NCBI RefSeq assembly: GCF_023954335.1
Contig: NZ_JAMLIE010000001.1
Coordinates: forward strand, 1,984,001-2,048,000
Origin: Aquamicrobium sp.
GTDB lineage: Bacteria > Pseudomonadota > Alphaproteobacteria > Rhizobiales > Rhizobiaceae
Length of the DNA: 64,000 bases
Reading direction: 5' to 3'
The notes beneath the pieces are model-generated. The model was not told where the DNA came from, ran no database searches, and saw only the letters and a program-made list of their open reading frames with translations. A program made the position numbers and the translations under genes. This document shows, piece after piece, positions 16,833-24,277 of the stretch (position 1 is the first letter of the stretch; each line of letters begins with the position of its first letter).

Positions 16833-17282
16833 ATGGCCGAGGCGCTGTTCTACCACCTGACCGAATCGACGCTGGAGGAGGCGCTTCCCGCGCTTCTGGA
16901 AAAGAGCCTCGAGCGTGGCTGGCGCGCGGTGGTGCAGGTCGGCGGGCAGGAGCGGCGCGACGCGATCGACCAGCATCTGTGGACGTATCGGGACGATTCC
17001 TTTCTCGCTCACGGCACCGAGCACGACCCGCACCCCGGGCGCCAGCCGGTGCTCCTGACCTGCGGCGAGGCCAACCCCAACGGTGCGCGCATCCGCTTCC
17101 TCGTCGACGGGGCCGCCCCGCCGGACCTGTCGTCCTACGAGCGCGTCGTCTTCCTGTTCGACGGCCATGACGAGGCGCAGCTCGAACAGGCGCGCGGCCA
17201 CTGGAAGGCGGTGAAGGTCGCCGGCCACAGCGCCACCTATTGGCAGCAGACGCCCGAGCGGCGCTGGGAGAGAAAAGCATGA
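16833..17282 (+). CDS. holC: DNA polymerase III chi subunit HolC
   Basis: HolC links the clamp loader to single-strand binding protein at the replication fork. The 149-residue protein has the chi-family opening ALFYHLTESTLEEALPALLEKSLERGWRAVV in spaced form, the QHLWTYRDDSFLAHG segment, and the conserved YERVVFLFDGHDEAQLEQARGHWK stretch. It lies nine bases after pepA. The next gene starts inside its stop codon (ATGA). Confidence 0.93.
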   Translation: MAEALFYHLTESTLEEALPALLEKSLERGWRAVVQVGGQERRDAIDQHLWTYRDDSFLAHGTEHDPHPGRQPVLLTCGEANPNGARIRFLVDGAAPPDLSSYERVVFLFDGHDEAQLEQARGHWKAVKVAGHSATYWQQTPERRWERKA

Positions 17283-17893
17283 GGACGATCCTGCGCTGGA
17301 TCATGCGGCTGATCTTCCTTGCCGTGCTGCTGGTCGGGATCCTGCTCGGCCTCGTCTATCCGTGGGCCGAGAGCGGCAGGGGCTACGACATCGGCCGCTG
17401 GCGCGCCTACGACCGCGCCACGGGCTTCAAGCCGCTGGAGCTCCTGCTGCCGACCGACCAGCAGCAGATCGTCGTCAGGGTCGAGATCTCGACGCCGCAG
17501 CCGGTCGCAGACACCGGGACGCAGGCGGTGATGGCGCTCACCGTCTCCTCGAACGGCCGCACCGAGCTCGTCCACTACTTCGCCCTCGACAGGGTCGAGC
17601 CGCGCATCGTCAGTCCGCAGCTTCCCGGCCGTATCTACGCGGCGGAAGCGGGCGTGCTCGATTATCCGGGGGAGGAGCCCTACACCTTCACCTTCGGGCC
17701 GGGCGACGTCGAGATCGACATGGCGACCGCCGATCTCGTCCTGATCGGCGGTACGCGGGACATCGACGAGGCCGTGCCGCCCATCGGCTACGGCATGATG
17801 GGCATCGGGTTCCTCGGCCTTCTGATGACCTTCCGCCGCCGTCGCGACAACCCGAATTCCCAGCCGCCCCCGCCGCGCTGGGGCCGGGGATAG
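17279..17893 (+). CDS. Membrane-anchored protein of unknown function after holC
   Basis: I do not recognise this 204-residue protein. It has an N-terminal membrane helix (about residues 8-26, LIFLAVLLVGILLGLVY) and a hydrophilic, probably periplasmic central domain with several beta-strand-like stretches. A second hydrophobic stretch lies near the C-terminus (GYGMMGIGFLGLLMTF), followed by a basic tail RRRRDN. The topology suggests a periplasmic domain between two helices. The ATG at 17279 overlaps the holC stop by four bases, so it is probably translated with holC. Nothing else in the context hints at its role. Confidence 0.8.
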   Translation: MRTILRWIMRLIFLAVLLVGILLGLVYPWAESGRGYDIGRWRAYDRATGFKPLELLLPTDQQQIVVRVEISTPQPVADTGTQAVMALTVSSNGRTELVHYFALDRVEPRIVSPQLPGRIYAAEAGVLDYPGEEPYTFTFGPGDVEIDMATADLVLIGGTRDIDEAVPPIGYGMMGIGFLGLLMTFRRRRDNPNSQPPPPRWGRG

Positions 17894-18084
17894 GCGAAGT
17901 CGCGCCGCCTGACGGTGTCGGGGCAGGGAGCGCAGCCGCATCGTTGCCGGGCAGACGGAAAGCGAAAGGCCGACCCGTCAGCTTGCGGCGGAACGGCCGA
18001 TCCGCAGCAAAGGACGCACCCGCCCGACTACCGCCGCAACGTTCGGGTTCTTCCTGAGATAATCATGATAAGCTTTTGGAAAGA

Positions 18085-18161
18085 TGGCGCGAGTGACGGG
18101 GCTCGAACCCGCGACCTCCGGCGTGACAGGCCGGCACTCTAACCGACTGAGCTACACCCGC
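18085..18161 (-). tRNA. tRNA-Asp (GTC)
   Basis: The minus strand folds as a standard 77-nt tRNA with encoded CCA. The acceptor GCGGGTG pairs with CACTCGC (one G-T), followed by discriminator G and CCA. The D-arm is GCTC/GAGT, the anticodon stem CCGGC/GCCGG around loop CTGTCAC gives anticodon GTC, and the T-arm is GCGGG-TTCGAGC-CCCGT. It is close to E. coli tRNA-Asp. It stands alone between the holC cluster and an oxygenase gene. Confidence 0.96.
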
Positions 18162-18298
18162 GCAGTGATGTGCGACCGAAGGTGCAAATCACAGGCGTCG
18201 AGTTAGGCGGTTCTCCGCACAGTGTCAAGCGCCTGACATCGAGAACATGCCTATAAATCGCAGTCGTCGTCGCGGCGGCTCACGAGTTGAGCGGCGCC

Positions 18299-19060
18299 CT
18301 AGAAGCCGACGTTCTCATTCACGTAGAAAGTGTTGAGAATCGACATGCGCGGGCGATCGATCGCGGTCGTGATCGCGGGGCGTCCGTGCCAGCTCATCTT
18401 CCGCAACGTATGGTAGGCCTTGAGCACCACGAACGCATAACCGACATTCGGAATGAAGGGGAAAGTCTTCACCGGCTCCAGAAAATAGGAGCCTGGCTTC
18501 GTCAATCCTTTCAGCGAGGCGCGATACAGCGTTGTCCCCATGTCGGTCTGCTTCTCGTCGGGCGGACAATAGAGCTGCATCGTGATGACTTTCTTCCGTG
18601 CATCCGGATGCGGCTTGATCTGGTAGCCGTCCGTGTCCCTGTAGAGAACCGGCTTGGCTACGAGTTGCAGGTCCTCGACGCTGGCGAGCTTGTCGCCGCG
18701 CCGGCGAATCTCCAGACCGTCCGCCAGCCGGCGGCGGATCGCGCCGGCTACCTGCGCGGACGTGAGCACGGCCGATACGGCGTCCCACGTTTCCCGGACC
18801 TGATCTTCGAGCCTCTCCACATGCTCGCCATAAAGACGCAACGCTGTCCGGCGGCCATCCTGGGTGATCTTTTCGTACTCGACGGCAGCCGGATACGCGC
18901 GGATCAGGTGCTCATAGAAATCCTTCGGGAAAAAATCCCGGAAGAAAATGTGAGGAAACGGGCTCGAAAAATGTTCCGCCCGATCCAGGCTTCCGACAGC
19001 GTGCGATATCAGTTCGTCGTACGGGGAACTGGACGCGGAAAGTGCGGATGCGATTGCCAT
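18299..19060 (-). CDS. 2OG-Fe(II) oxygenase-like protein
   Basis: This protein is predicted to be an iron/2-oxoglutarate dioxygenase (prolyl-4-hydroxylase-like fold); the substrate is unknown. The 253-residue product has the N-terminal pattern PFPHIFFRDFFPKDFYEHL seen in this superfamily. It carries candidate iron ligands H151-x-D153 (KPHPDARK) and H217 (KAYHTL), and a candidate 2OG-binding Arg238 (RPRMSILNTFY). The ATG at 19060 follows gaggggg; a GTG two codons earlier is also in frame. Base composition is visibly less GC-rich than in the neighbours. It sits alone between tRNA-Asp and the intron-split tRNA-Arg, which suggests lateral gain. Family assignment is by motif only. Confidence 0.75.
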   Translation of the reverse strand: MAIASALSASSSPYDELISHAVGSLDRAEHFSSPFPHIFFRDFFPKDFYEHLIRAYPAAVEYEKITQDGRRTALRLYGEHVERLEDQVRETWDAVSAVLTSAQVAGAIRRRLADGLEIRRRGDKLASVEDLQLVAKPVLYRDTDGYQIKPHPDARKKVITMQLYCPPDEKQTDMGTTLYRASLKGLTKPGSYFLEPVKTFPFIPNVGYAFVVLKAYHTLRKMSWHGRPAITTAIDRPRMSILNTFYVNENVGF

Positions 19061-19180
19061 GTTCACCCCCTCAGAGCGGCATGCGAAACCGGCCTCTCAT
19101 GCCAGCCTACAAAGCGGGGGTGGTCGTGACAAGAAAATCGGCTCTCGTCGCGGAATAAAACGATGCCTTGACGGAGGTAG

Positions 19181-19483
19181 TGGCGTCCACGGCAGGATTC
19201 GAACCTGCGACCCCAGGATTCATACCACTTCGGCTTCCGCCGCCGCCTCCGCAGGAGGCGTTCGTGGTCTGGACTGTCCCTTCACCATGGGCCGAAGCCG
19301 TTAGGTGCCGCCCGTCCAGTCTCTACACCTTCCACGGATTTCTCCGAGGCTTGGCTCGGGATCGGCTGGCCGCAGGCGCGGCGTGAGCTTTCCCCGACTT
19401 TGAGCGGATTCAGCACGGCGTTTCCGGTCGTGCTGCCCAATTTCCTAGGAATCCTGTGCTCTATCCTGCTGAGCTACGTGGAC
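19181..19483 (-). tRNA. tRNA-Arg (CCT), interrupted by a group I intron
   Basis: Two exons on the minus strand form one tRNA. The 5' exon (19447-19483) holds acceptor GTCCACG, D-arm GCTC/GAGC, anticodon stem CAGGA and anticodon CCT. The 3' exon (19181-19220) holds AA, stem TCCTG, T-arm GCAGG-TTCGAAT-CCTGC, acceptor CGTGGAC, G and an encoded CCA. Joined, they give 77 nt with a seven-base loop TTCCTAA. The 226-base insert lies directly after the anticodon. A group I intron at this site of tRNA-Arg(CCU) is known from Agrobacterium. Confidence 0.93.
19221..19446 (-). ncRNA. Self-splicing group I intron in tRNA-Arg(CCT)
   Basis: This 226-nt insert shows group I hallmarks on the minus strand. The 5' exon ends in U (anticodon position 36), and the intron ends in G (complement of 19221). 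The core has a P7-like pairing GACUG/CAGUC (19317-19321 with 19272-19276), enclosing a CACC/GGUG P8-like hairpin, and a typical AAGCCUCGGAGAAAUCCG stretch upstream. No homing endonuclease is encoded. Size and site match the small introns of the tRNA-Arg(CCU) type in alphaproteobacteria. Splicing returns an intact anticodon loop. Confidence 0.88.
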
Positions 19484-19554
19484 CTGCCCGCTATCTAGCA
19501 ACCTCTTCGGCGCTCGTCATCCAGAAAGTTGCGACAGGCGGGCGGCCGAAAGCC

Positions 19555-20361
19555 TCAGAACTCGCCGAAGTCGCCGCCGCGGCCCTTGCCGGAGGAGAAG
19601 CGCGCTGCGCCGGCCATTCCCTCCTTTCGGAACTCACCCGCGCTCTTCCATTCGCTGGCGAGCGCGGCTTCCGGCCCGAGCGACCATTGCCGGATGGCCG
19701 AGAGGCGGTCGGCGCGCATGCAGCCCTGCGGAAAGCGCGCAATCTCGCGCGCCAGCTCGAGCGCGGCGGACAGCGCCTCGCCCTCGCCGCACAGGCGGGA
19801 AGTGAGGCCCCATTCGAGGCATTCCCCGGCGTCGATCCGCCGCCCGGTCAGGATCAGCTCCATGGCGCGGCCGTGGCCGACGATGCGCGGGAGCCGCACG
19901 GTGCCGCCGTCGATCAGCGGCACGCCGAAGCGGCGGCAATAGACGCCCATATAGGCGCTGCGCTCCATCACGCGCAGGTCGCACCACAGCGCCAGCTCCA
20001 TGCCGCCGGCCACGGCCGGCCCGGCGATCGCCGCGATCACCGGCTTGGAAAGCGTCAGCCGCGTCGGCCCCATCGGTCCCTTGCGCGGGCGGTCGTCATG
20101 GCCGTCGAACGTGCCGTCGAGATCGTGCTCGGCGAACCATTCCGGCCCGATGTCGCCCGCCGCGTGCTTCAGGTCGAAGCCGGCGGAGAACGAGCCGCCC
20201 GCGCCGGTGAGGACGGCGACCTTCGCGTCCTCGTCGCGGTCGAACTCGACGAAGGCGCGGAACAGCGCCTCGGCCGTCGCCGGGTCGACGGCGTTGCGCG
20301 CCTGCGACCTGTCGATGGTGACGACGGTGATCTCGCCGTCCTTTTCCGCGCGGATCGTCAT
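19555..20361 (-). CDS. Enoyl-CoA hydratase/isomerase (crotonase) family protein
   Basis: This is a crotonase-fold protein acting on an acyl-CoA; the exact reaction is not determined. The 268-residue product shows the oxyanion-hole segments GAGGSFSAGFDLKH and IAAIAGPAVAGGMELALWCDLRVM, and the downstream FGVPLIDGGTVRLPRIVG stretch. The usual acid/base pair of true hydratases is not clearly conserved, so it may be a different family member. The ATG at 20361 matches the family start MTIRAEKDG; an earlier in-frame start adds unrelated sequence. Its start overlaps the stop of the ABC-F gene by four bases, implying coupled translation. Confidence 0.9.
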   Translation of the reverse strand: MTIRAEKDGEITVVTIDRSQARNAVDPATAEALFRAFVEFDRDEDAKVAVLTGAGGSFSAGFDLKHAAGDIGPEWFAEHDLDGTFDGHDDRPRKGPMGPTRLTLSKPVIAAIAGPAVAGGMELALWCDLRVMERSAYMGVYCRRFGVPLIDGGTVRLPRIVGHGRAMELILTGRRIDAGECLEWGLTSRLCGEGEALSAALELAREIARFPQGCMRADRLSAIRQWSLGPEAALASEWKSAGEFRKEGMAGAARFSSGKGRGGDFGEF

Positions 20362-22235
20362 TCGGCCAGTCCTTCCTCGTAGGTGGCGGAAAGCTCCAGC
20401 CACCTGTCCTCGTGGCGGGCCAGCGCATTGGAAAGGTCGGAGCGCTCCTTGGCAAGCCGGGTCGCGGTCGCCGGCTCCTTTTCGTAGAGGGTGGGGTCGG
20501 CGAGCTGGTCCTCGATGGCGTCGATGCGCTTACGCGTGCGCTCGATCAGCCCCTCGGTCGCCCTGATCTCCTTGGCCACGGGCTCCAGCGCCGCGCGCCG
20601 CGCCGCCGCCTCGCGCCTCTTGTCGGCCTTCGACGCCTTGTCCGCCTCGCGCCTCTCGCGCCGGTCGGACGCGCCGCCGGTGATGATCTGACGATAATCG
20701 GCCATGTCGCCGTCGAAGGTTTTTACCGTGCCGTTGTTGACCAGCCAGAGCCGGTCGACGGTCGCCTCGATGAGATGCCGGTCATGCGAGATGAGGATGA
20801 CGGCGCCCTCATAGTCGTTCAGCGCCTCGATCAGCGCACGACGGCTGTCGATGTCGAGATGGTTGGTCGGCTCGTCGAGGATGAGCAGGTTCGGCGCGTC
20901 GAAGGCCGCAAGCCCCATCAGAAGGCGCGCCTTCTCGCCGCCCGAGAGATCCTTGGCGGCGGTCGACATCTTTTCCGTCGCAAGCCCCATCTGGGCAACG
21001 CGGGCGCGCACCTTCGCTTCCGGTGCCTCCGGCATCAGCCGGCGCACATGTTCGACCGGCGACTGGTCCGGAATGAGGTCGTCGAGCTGGTGCTGCGCGA
21101 ACATCGACACCTTGAGACCCGGCGCGATGGTGATGCCGCCGCTCTCCAGCGAAAGCCGCCCGGCGATCAGCTTGGCGAAGGTCGACTTGCCGTTGCCGTT
21201 GGCACCGAGCAGGGCGATGCGGTCGTCCTCGTCGATGCGCAGCGTCAGCCCTTTCAGCACCGGCTTGCCCGGCTGGTAGCCGACGGCACCGGCCTGCATG
21301 GTGATGATCGGCGAGGCCACCGTCTTCGCCGGCTCAGGGAAGGAGAACGGCCGGACGCTGTCCTCGATAACGGCCGAGATCGGCTTCAGCTTCTCCAGCG
21401 CCTTCAGGCGCGACTGCGCCTGCCGCGCCTTCGACGCCTTGGCGCGGAAGCGCTCGACGAAGCTTTCCATGTGCTTGCGCTGGGCTTCCTGCTTCACCCG
21501 CGCCTTTTCCTGATGCTCGAGCTGCTCGGCGCGCTGGCGTTCGAACTGGTCGTAGCCGCCGCGCCAGAAGGTCAGCTTCTGCTGGTCGAGATGCACGATG
21601 GCGTTGACGGCGGTGTTGAGCAGGTCCCGGTCGTGGCTGATGATGATGACCGTGTGCGGATAACGCCGCACATAGTCCTCCAGCCAGAGCGTGCCTTCGA
21701 GGTCGAGATAGTTGGTCGGTTCGTCGAGCAGCAGGAGGTCCGGCTCGGAGAACAGCACGGCCGCCAACGCCACGCGCATGCGCCAGCCGCCGGAAAAGCT
21801 CTTTGCCGGACGCTGCTGCGCCTCATGGTCGAAGCCGAGGCCTGCGAGGATGCTCGCTGCGCGCGCTTCCGCCGAATGGGCGCCGATATCGCCGAGGCGC
21901 GTCTGGATTTCGGCGATGCGGTGCGGGTCGGTCGCGGTTTCCGGCTCCTTCAGGAGGCTTGCGCGCTCCTTGTCGGCGGCGAGCACGATCTCGATCAGCG
22001 AATCGTCCGTGCCGGGCGCCTCCTGCGCCACCTGCCCGATGCGGGTGCCCTTCGGATAGGAGATCGAGCCGGTCTCGGTCGCAAGCTCGCCGGTAATGGC
22101 CTTGAACAGCGTGGTCTTGCCGGTGCCGTTGCGCCCGACGAGCCCTGCCTTCGATCCGGCGGGCAGGGTGAGCGAGGCGTGGTCGATGAGAAGGCGGCCG
22201 GCGATGCGCAGCGATATGTCGTCGAGGATCAGCAT
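20358..22235 (-). CDS. ABC-F family ATPase (YheS/Uup-like)
   Basis: ABC-F proteins have two soluble nucleotide-binding domains without membrane segments, and act on ribosomes in translation or antibiotic protection. The 625-residue product has Walker A GRNGTGKT at 34-41, signature SFSGGWRMRVALA and LLDEPTNYLDLEG in domain 1. A linker rich in Lys/Arg/Gln follows. Domain 2 has GANGNGKST, DLSGGEKARLLMG and LILDEPTNHLDIDSRR. A coiled-coil C-terminus (VAKEIRATEGLIERTRKRI) resembles YheS. It overlaps the crotonase gene by four bases. The role is inferred from family. Confidence 0.93.
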   Translation of the reverse strand: MLILDDISLRIAGRLLIDHASLTLPAGSKAGLVGRNGTGKTTLFKAITGELATETGSISYPKGTRIGQVAQEAPGTDDSLIEIVLAADKERASLLKEPETATDPHRIAEIQTRLGDIGAHSAEARAASILAGLGFDHEAQQRPAKSFSGGWRMRVALAAVLFSEPDLLLLDEPTNYLDLEGTLWLEDYVRRYPHTVIIISHDRDLLNTAVNAIVHLDQQKLTFWRGGYDQFERQRAEQLEHQEKARVKQEAQRKHMESFVERFRAKASKARQAQSRLKALEKLKPISAVIEDSVRPFSFPEPAKTVASPIITMQAGAVGYQPGKPVLKGLTLRIDEDDRIALLGANGNGKSTFAKLIAGRLSLESGGITIAPGLKVSMFAQHQLDDLIPDQSPVEHVRRLMPEAPEAKVRARVAQMGLATEKMSTAAKDLSGGEKARLLMGLAAFDAPNLLILDEPTNHLDIDSRRALIEALNDYEGAVILISHDRHLIEATVDRLWLVNNGTVKTFDGDMADYRQIITGGASDRRERREADKASKADKRREAAARRAALEPVAKEIRATEGLIERTRKRIDAIEDQLADPTLYEKEPATATRLAKERSDLSNALARHEDRWLELSATYEEGLAE

Positions 22236-22399
22236 GATGGCGCTCTATGGCCACAGGGGCGCGGCGAGCGCAAGCGGAAAGGGCCGCCGACCGCTATCGG
22301 GAGCGCCGGAACAGCGGGCATTCGCCAGGACGCCCGCTGCTCGAGGCCGGTTTCATGCGAGGCCGGACGGTCCGTCCGGCCCCGGCCCGCGCCGGCGGT

Positions 22400-22948
22400 T
22401 CAGCGCGACGCCTGCTGCACCATCCGGCACAGGGCGACGAGATCGCGGTCATAGGCATAGGCGTTCGCGACGACGTCGCCGCAGCGGCGGCGCATCTGCA
22501 CGATCTCGGTGCCGCTCATTCCGTTGAAGGCGGCGGTGACGGCGGGGGTGGTTCCCGTGTTGCCGCCGGGATTTCCGCCATTGTTGCCGCCGGGTCCGGG
22601 CGCCGCGGCGGTGCCGCCGATGCTGAGCCCGAGGCCTGCATTGACGCCGTTGTTGCCGACACCGACGCCGAGTCCGGCATTGACGCCGGTGCCGACGCCA
22701 ACCCCGGCGCCGGCGTTGACGCCGTCATTGCCGATCCCGGCGCCGAGCCCGGCGCTGACGCCGGTGCCGACGCCGACCCCGGCTCCCGCGCCGATGCCGT
22801 CATTGCCGACGCCGAGACCCGCGCCGACGCCGATATCGCCGATGCCGACGCCCACGCCGACGTCGATCGCCTGCGCCGGACCGGCGAGCATGAAGATGAT
22901 GCCGCCGCCCGCAAGCGTTCTGCTCAGGATGGAAAGAATGTTCGTCAT
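22400..22948 (-). CDS. Secreted glycine-rich tandem-repeat protein
   Basis: I do not recognise a functional family. The 182-residue product has a signal peptide (1-27, ending AGPAQA). A Gly/Val/Ala/Asn segment (30-112) follows, made of an alternating 12/13-residue repeat of the type AGAGVGVGTGVN/AGLGVGVGNNGVN, with two near-identical 25-residue units at 54-78 and 79-103. Next comes a Gly/Asn/Pro linker (113-135). The C-terminal domain has Cys156 and Cys174, which could form a disulfide (MRRRCGDVV, LVALCRMV). The repeat pattern suggests a beta-roll or beta-solenoid. A very strong ribosome binding site (ggaggagaaatc) precedes the ATG, so high expression is likely. The gene stands alone. Confidence 0.85.
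   Translation of the reverse strand: MTNILSILSRTLAGGGIIFMLAGPAQAIDVGVGVGIGDIGVGAGLGVGNDGIGAGAGVGVGTGVSAGLGAGIGNDGVNAGAGVGVGTGVNAGLGVGVGNNGVNAGLGLSIGGTAAAPGPGGNNGGNPGGNTGTTPAVTAAFNGMSGTEIVQMRRRCGDVVANAYAYDRDLVALCRMVQQASR
22640..22789 (-). repeat. Two 75-bp in-frame tandem units within the glycine-rich gene
   Basis: Codons 54-78 and 79-103 encode near-identical 25-residue units. At the DNA level they share long runs such as gccgacgccgaccccggc variants, with synonymous and few non-synonymous differences. Further degenerate half-units flank them. This kind of array may expand or contract by slippage. Confidence 0.75.
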
Positions 22949-23123
22949 GATTTCTCCTCCAGGGCTGTTGCCGAAAGAGGTCGACTCAGGCCGACCGCAG
23001 AATTGTTACTTCCGACGAGGAGAAAAGTTTCAGAAACGATGCGATCCTGGTTGTGATGATCGTAAGAGAAGCAAGGAATATTTAGTAAAATTCGACGTTG
23101 AGGGCGGATCGGCAGGATCTCTT

Positions 23124-23636
23124 CTATGCGAAGGGCCGGCCTTCCTCGGTGCGCTGGAAATAGACGAGGTCGAGCGTCGGCGACGGCCTGCCCAGCGCGG
23201 TCAGCATCGCGTGCGCCTGCCCGCGATGGTGGGTCTGGTGGTTGAAGAAATGGGCGAGCGCCGGGGCGAGCCGCTGGCTGATCGTGCGCATGTCGGTGAC
23301 GGTGAGATAGGTGAAGCGCCCGGTGAACGCCTTGTCGGGCAGGGCGTCGATCCATTCGACGATGCGCGCGTCCTCGGCCTCGCGCGCCACGCGCAGGGCC
23401 GGCAGGGCGGGGTGGAGGACCGTGTCGAGCGCGGCGGGGGCGGTGCCTTCGCCGGTGAAGCGCTTCATCCAGATGCGGTCGGCGACGAGGATGTGGTTCA
23501 GCGTGCCGATCAGCGAGCCGAAGAATACGCCCATGTCGCGCGCAAGCTCGTCGGCGGACAGCTCCGCCGCCGCGTCATAGACGGCGGCGTTGGCCCAGCG
23601 GTTATAGGCCGCGAACATCTGGAAATGCCGGCGCAT
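23124..23636 (-). CDS. DinB family (DfsB-like) metal-binding protein
   Basis: DinB-family four-helix proteins bind a divalent metal with a His triad; several act as thiol-dependent transferases, most have no known role. The 170-residue product shows the family opening FQMFAAYNRWANAAVYDA, a first His in TLNHILVADRIWMKRF, and HFFNHQTHHRGQAHAM with the remaining ligands. The ATG at 23636 is chosen over one 12 codons upstream because an aggaa motif precedes it. It lies between the repeat protein and divergent ndk, and no operon is evident. Confidence 0.9.
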   Translation of the reverse strand: MRRHFQMFAAYNRWANAAVYDAAAELSADELARDMGVFFGSLIGTLNHILVADRIWMKRFTGEGTAPAALDTVLHPALPALRVAREAEDARIVEWIDALPDKAFTGRFTYLTVTDMRTISQRLAPALAHFFNHQTHHRGQAHAMLTALGRPSPTLDLVYFQRTEEGRPFA

Positions 23637-23782
23637 GGGGTCGGTTCCTGTCTTTCGGCTGAGATGGGCCATGACTACACAAGCGGCGGGCGTTCGCCAA
23701 TGGTGGCAGCCCCTTCACATATGCGGGCAGCGCCTGTATAGACCCGCCACCTTTCCCTTTCCGACAATGATGAGGACGAAGA

Positions 23783-24205
23783 ATGGCTCTCGAGCGCACC
23801 TTTTCGATGATCAAGCCCGATGCGACCCGCCGCAACCTGACCGGCGCCATCACCGCGATGCTGGAGGATGCGGGCCTGCGCGTCGTCGCTTCGCGCCGCG
23901 TGTGGATGAGCCGCCGCGAGGCGGAAGGCTTCTACGCCGTCCACAAGGATCGTCCCTTCTTCGGCGAGCTGGTCGAGTTCATGTCCTCCGGCCCGACCGT
24001 GGTGCAGGTGCTCGAAGGCGAGAACGCCATCGCGAAGAACCGCGAAGTGATGGGCGCGACCAACCCGGCGCAGGCCGCCGACGGCACCATCCGCAAGGTT
24101 CACGCGCTGTCGATCGGCGAGAACTCGGTCCACGGCTCCGACGCGCCCGAGACGGCTGCGCAGGAGATCAGGTACTGGTTCTCCGACACCGAGATCGTCG
24201 GCTGA
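23783..24205 (+). CDS. ndk: Nucleoside diphosphate kinase Ndk
   Basis: Ndk transfers the gamma-phosphate of ATP to nucleoside diphosphates through a phosphohistidine. The 140-residue protein has the canonical start ERTFSMIKPDA, and the active-site His117 in ENSVHGSDAPE. The ribosome binding site is gaggacgaag before the ATG. A clear terminator follows, so it is probably monocistronic. It is divergent from the DinB-like gene and convergent with the GGDEF-EAL gene. Confidence 0.97.
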   Translation: MALERTFSMIKPDATRRNLTGAITAMLEDAGLRVVASRRVWMSRREAEGFYAVHKDRPFFGELVEFMSSGPTVVQVLEGENAIAKNREVMGATNPAQAADGTIRKVHALSIGENSVHGSDAPETAAQEIRYWFSDTEIVG

Positions 24206-24247
24206 GCCGAGCCGCCCGCCAGCGGGCGGGACGATGATTGATTGCAG

Positions 24248-24277
24248 GGGCCGTGGCGCATGCCGCGGCCCTTTCTT
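24248..24277 (+). terminator. Rho-independent terminator after ndk
   Basis: A 10-bp stem gggccgtggc/gccgcggccc (one G-T pair; 24248-24257 with 24262-24271) around loop gcat is followed by tttctt. The run ends at the stop codon of the convergent GGDEF-EAL gene. A second GC-rich hairpin (cccgcc-agc-gggcggg) lies just upstream without a T-tract. Confidence 0.75.

Noticed and set aside
19168..19386. Short open frames within the tRNA-Arg region
   Set aside because: They cross the tRNA exons and the group I intron and show no protein features.
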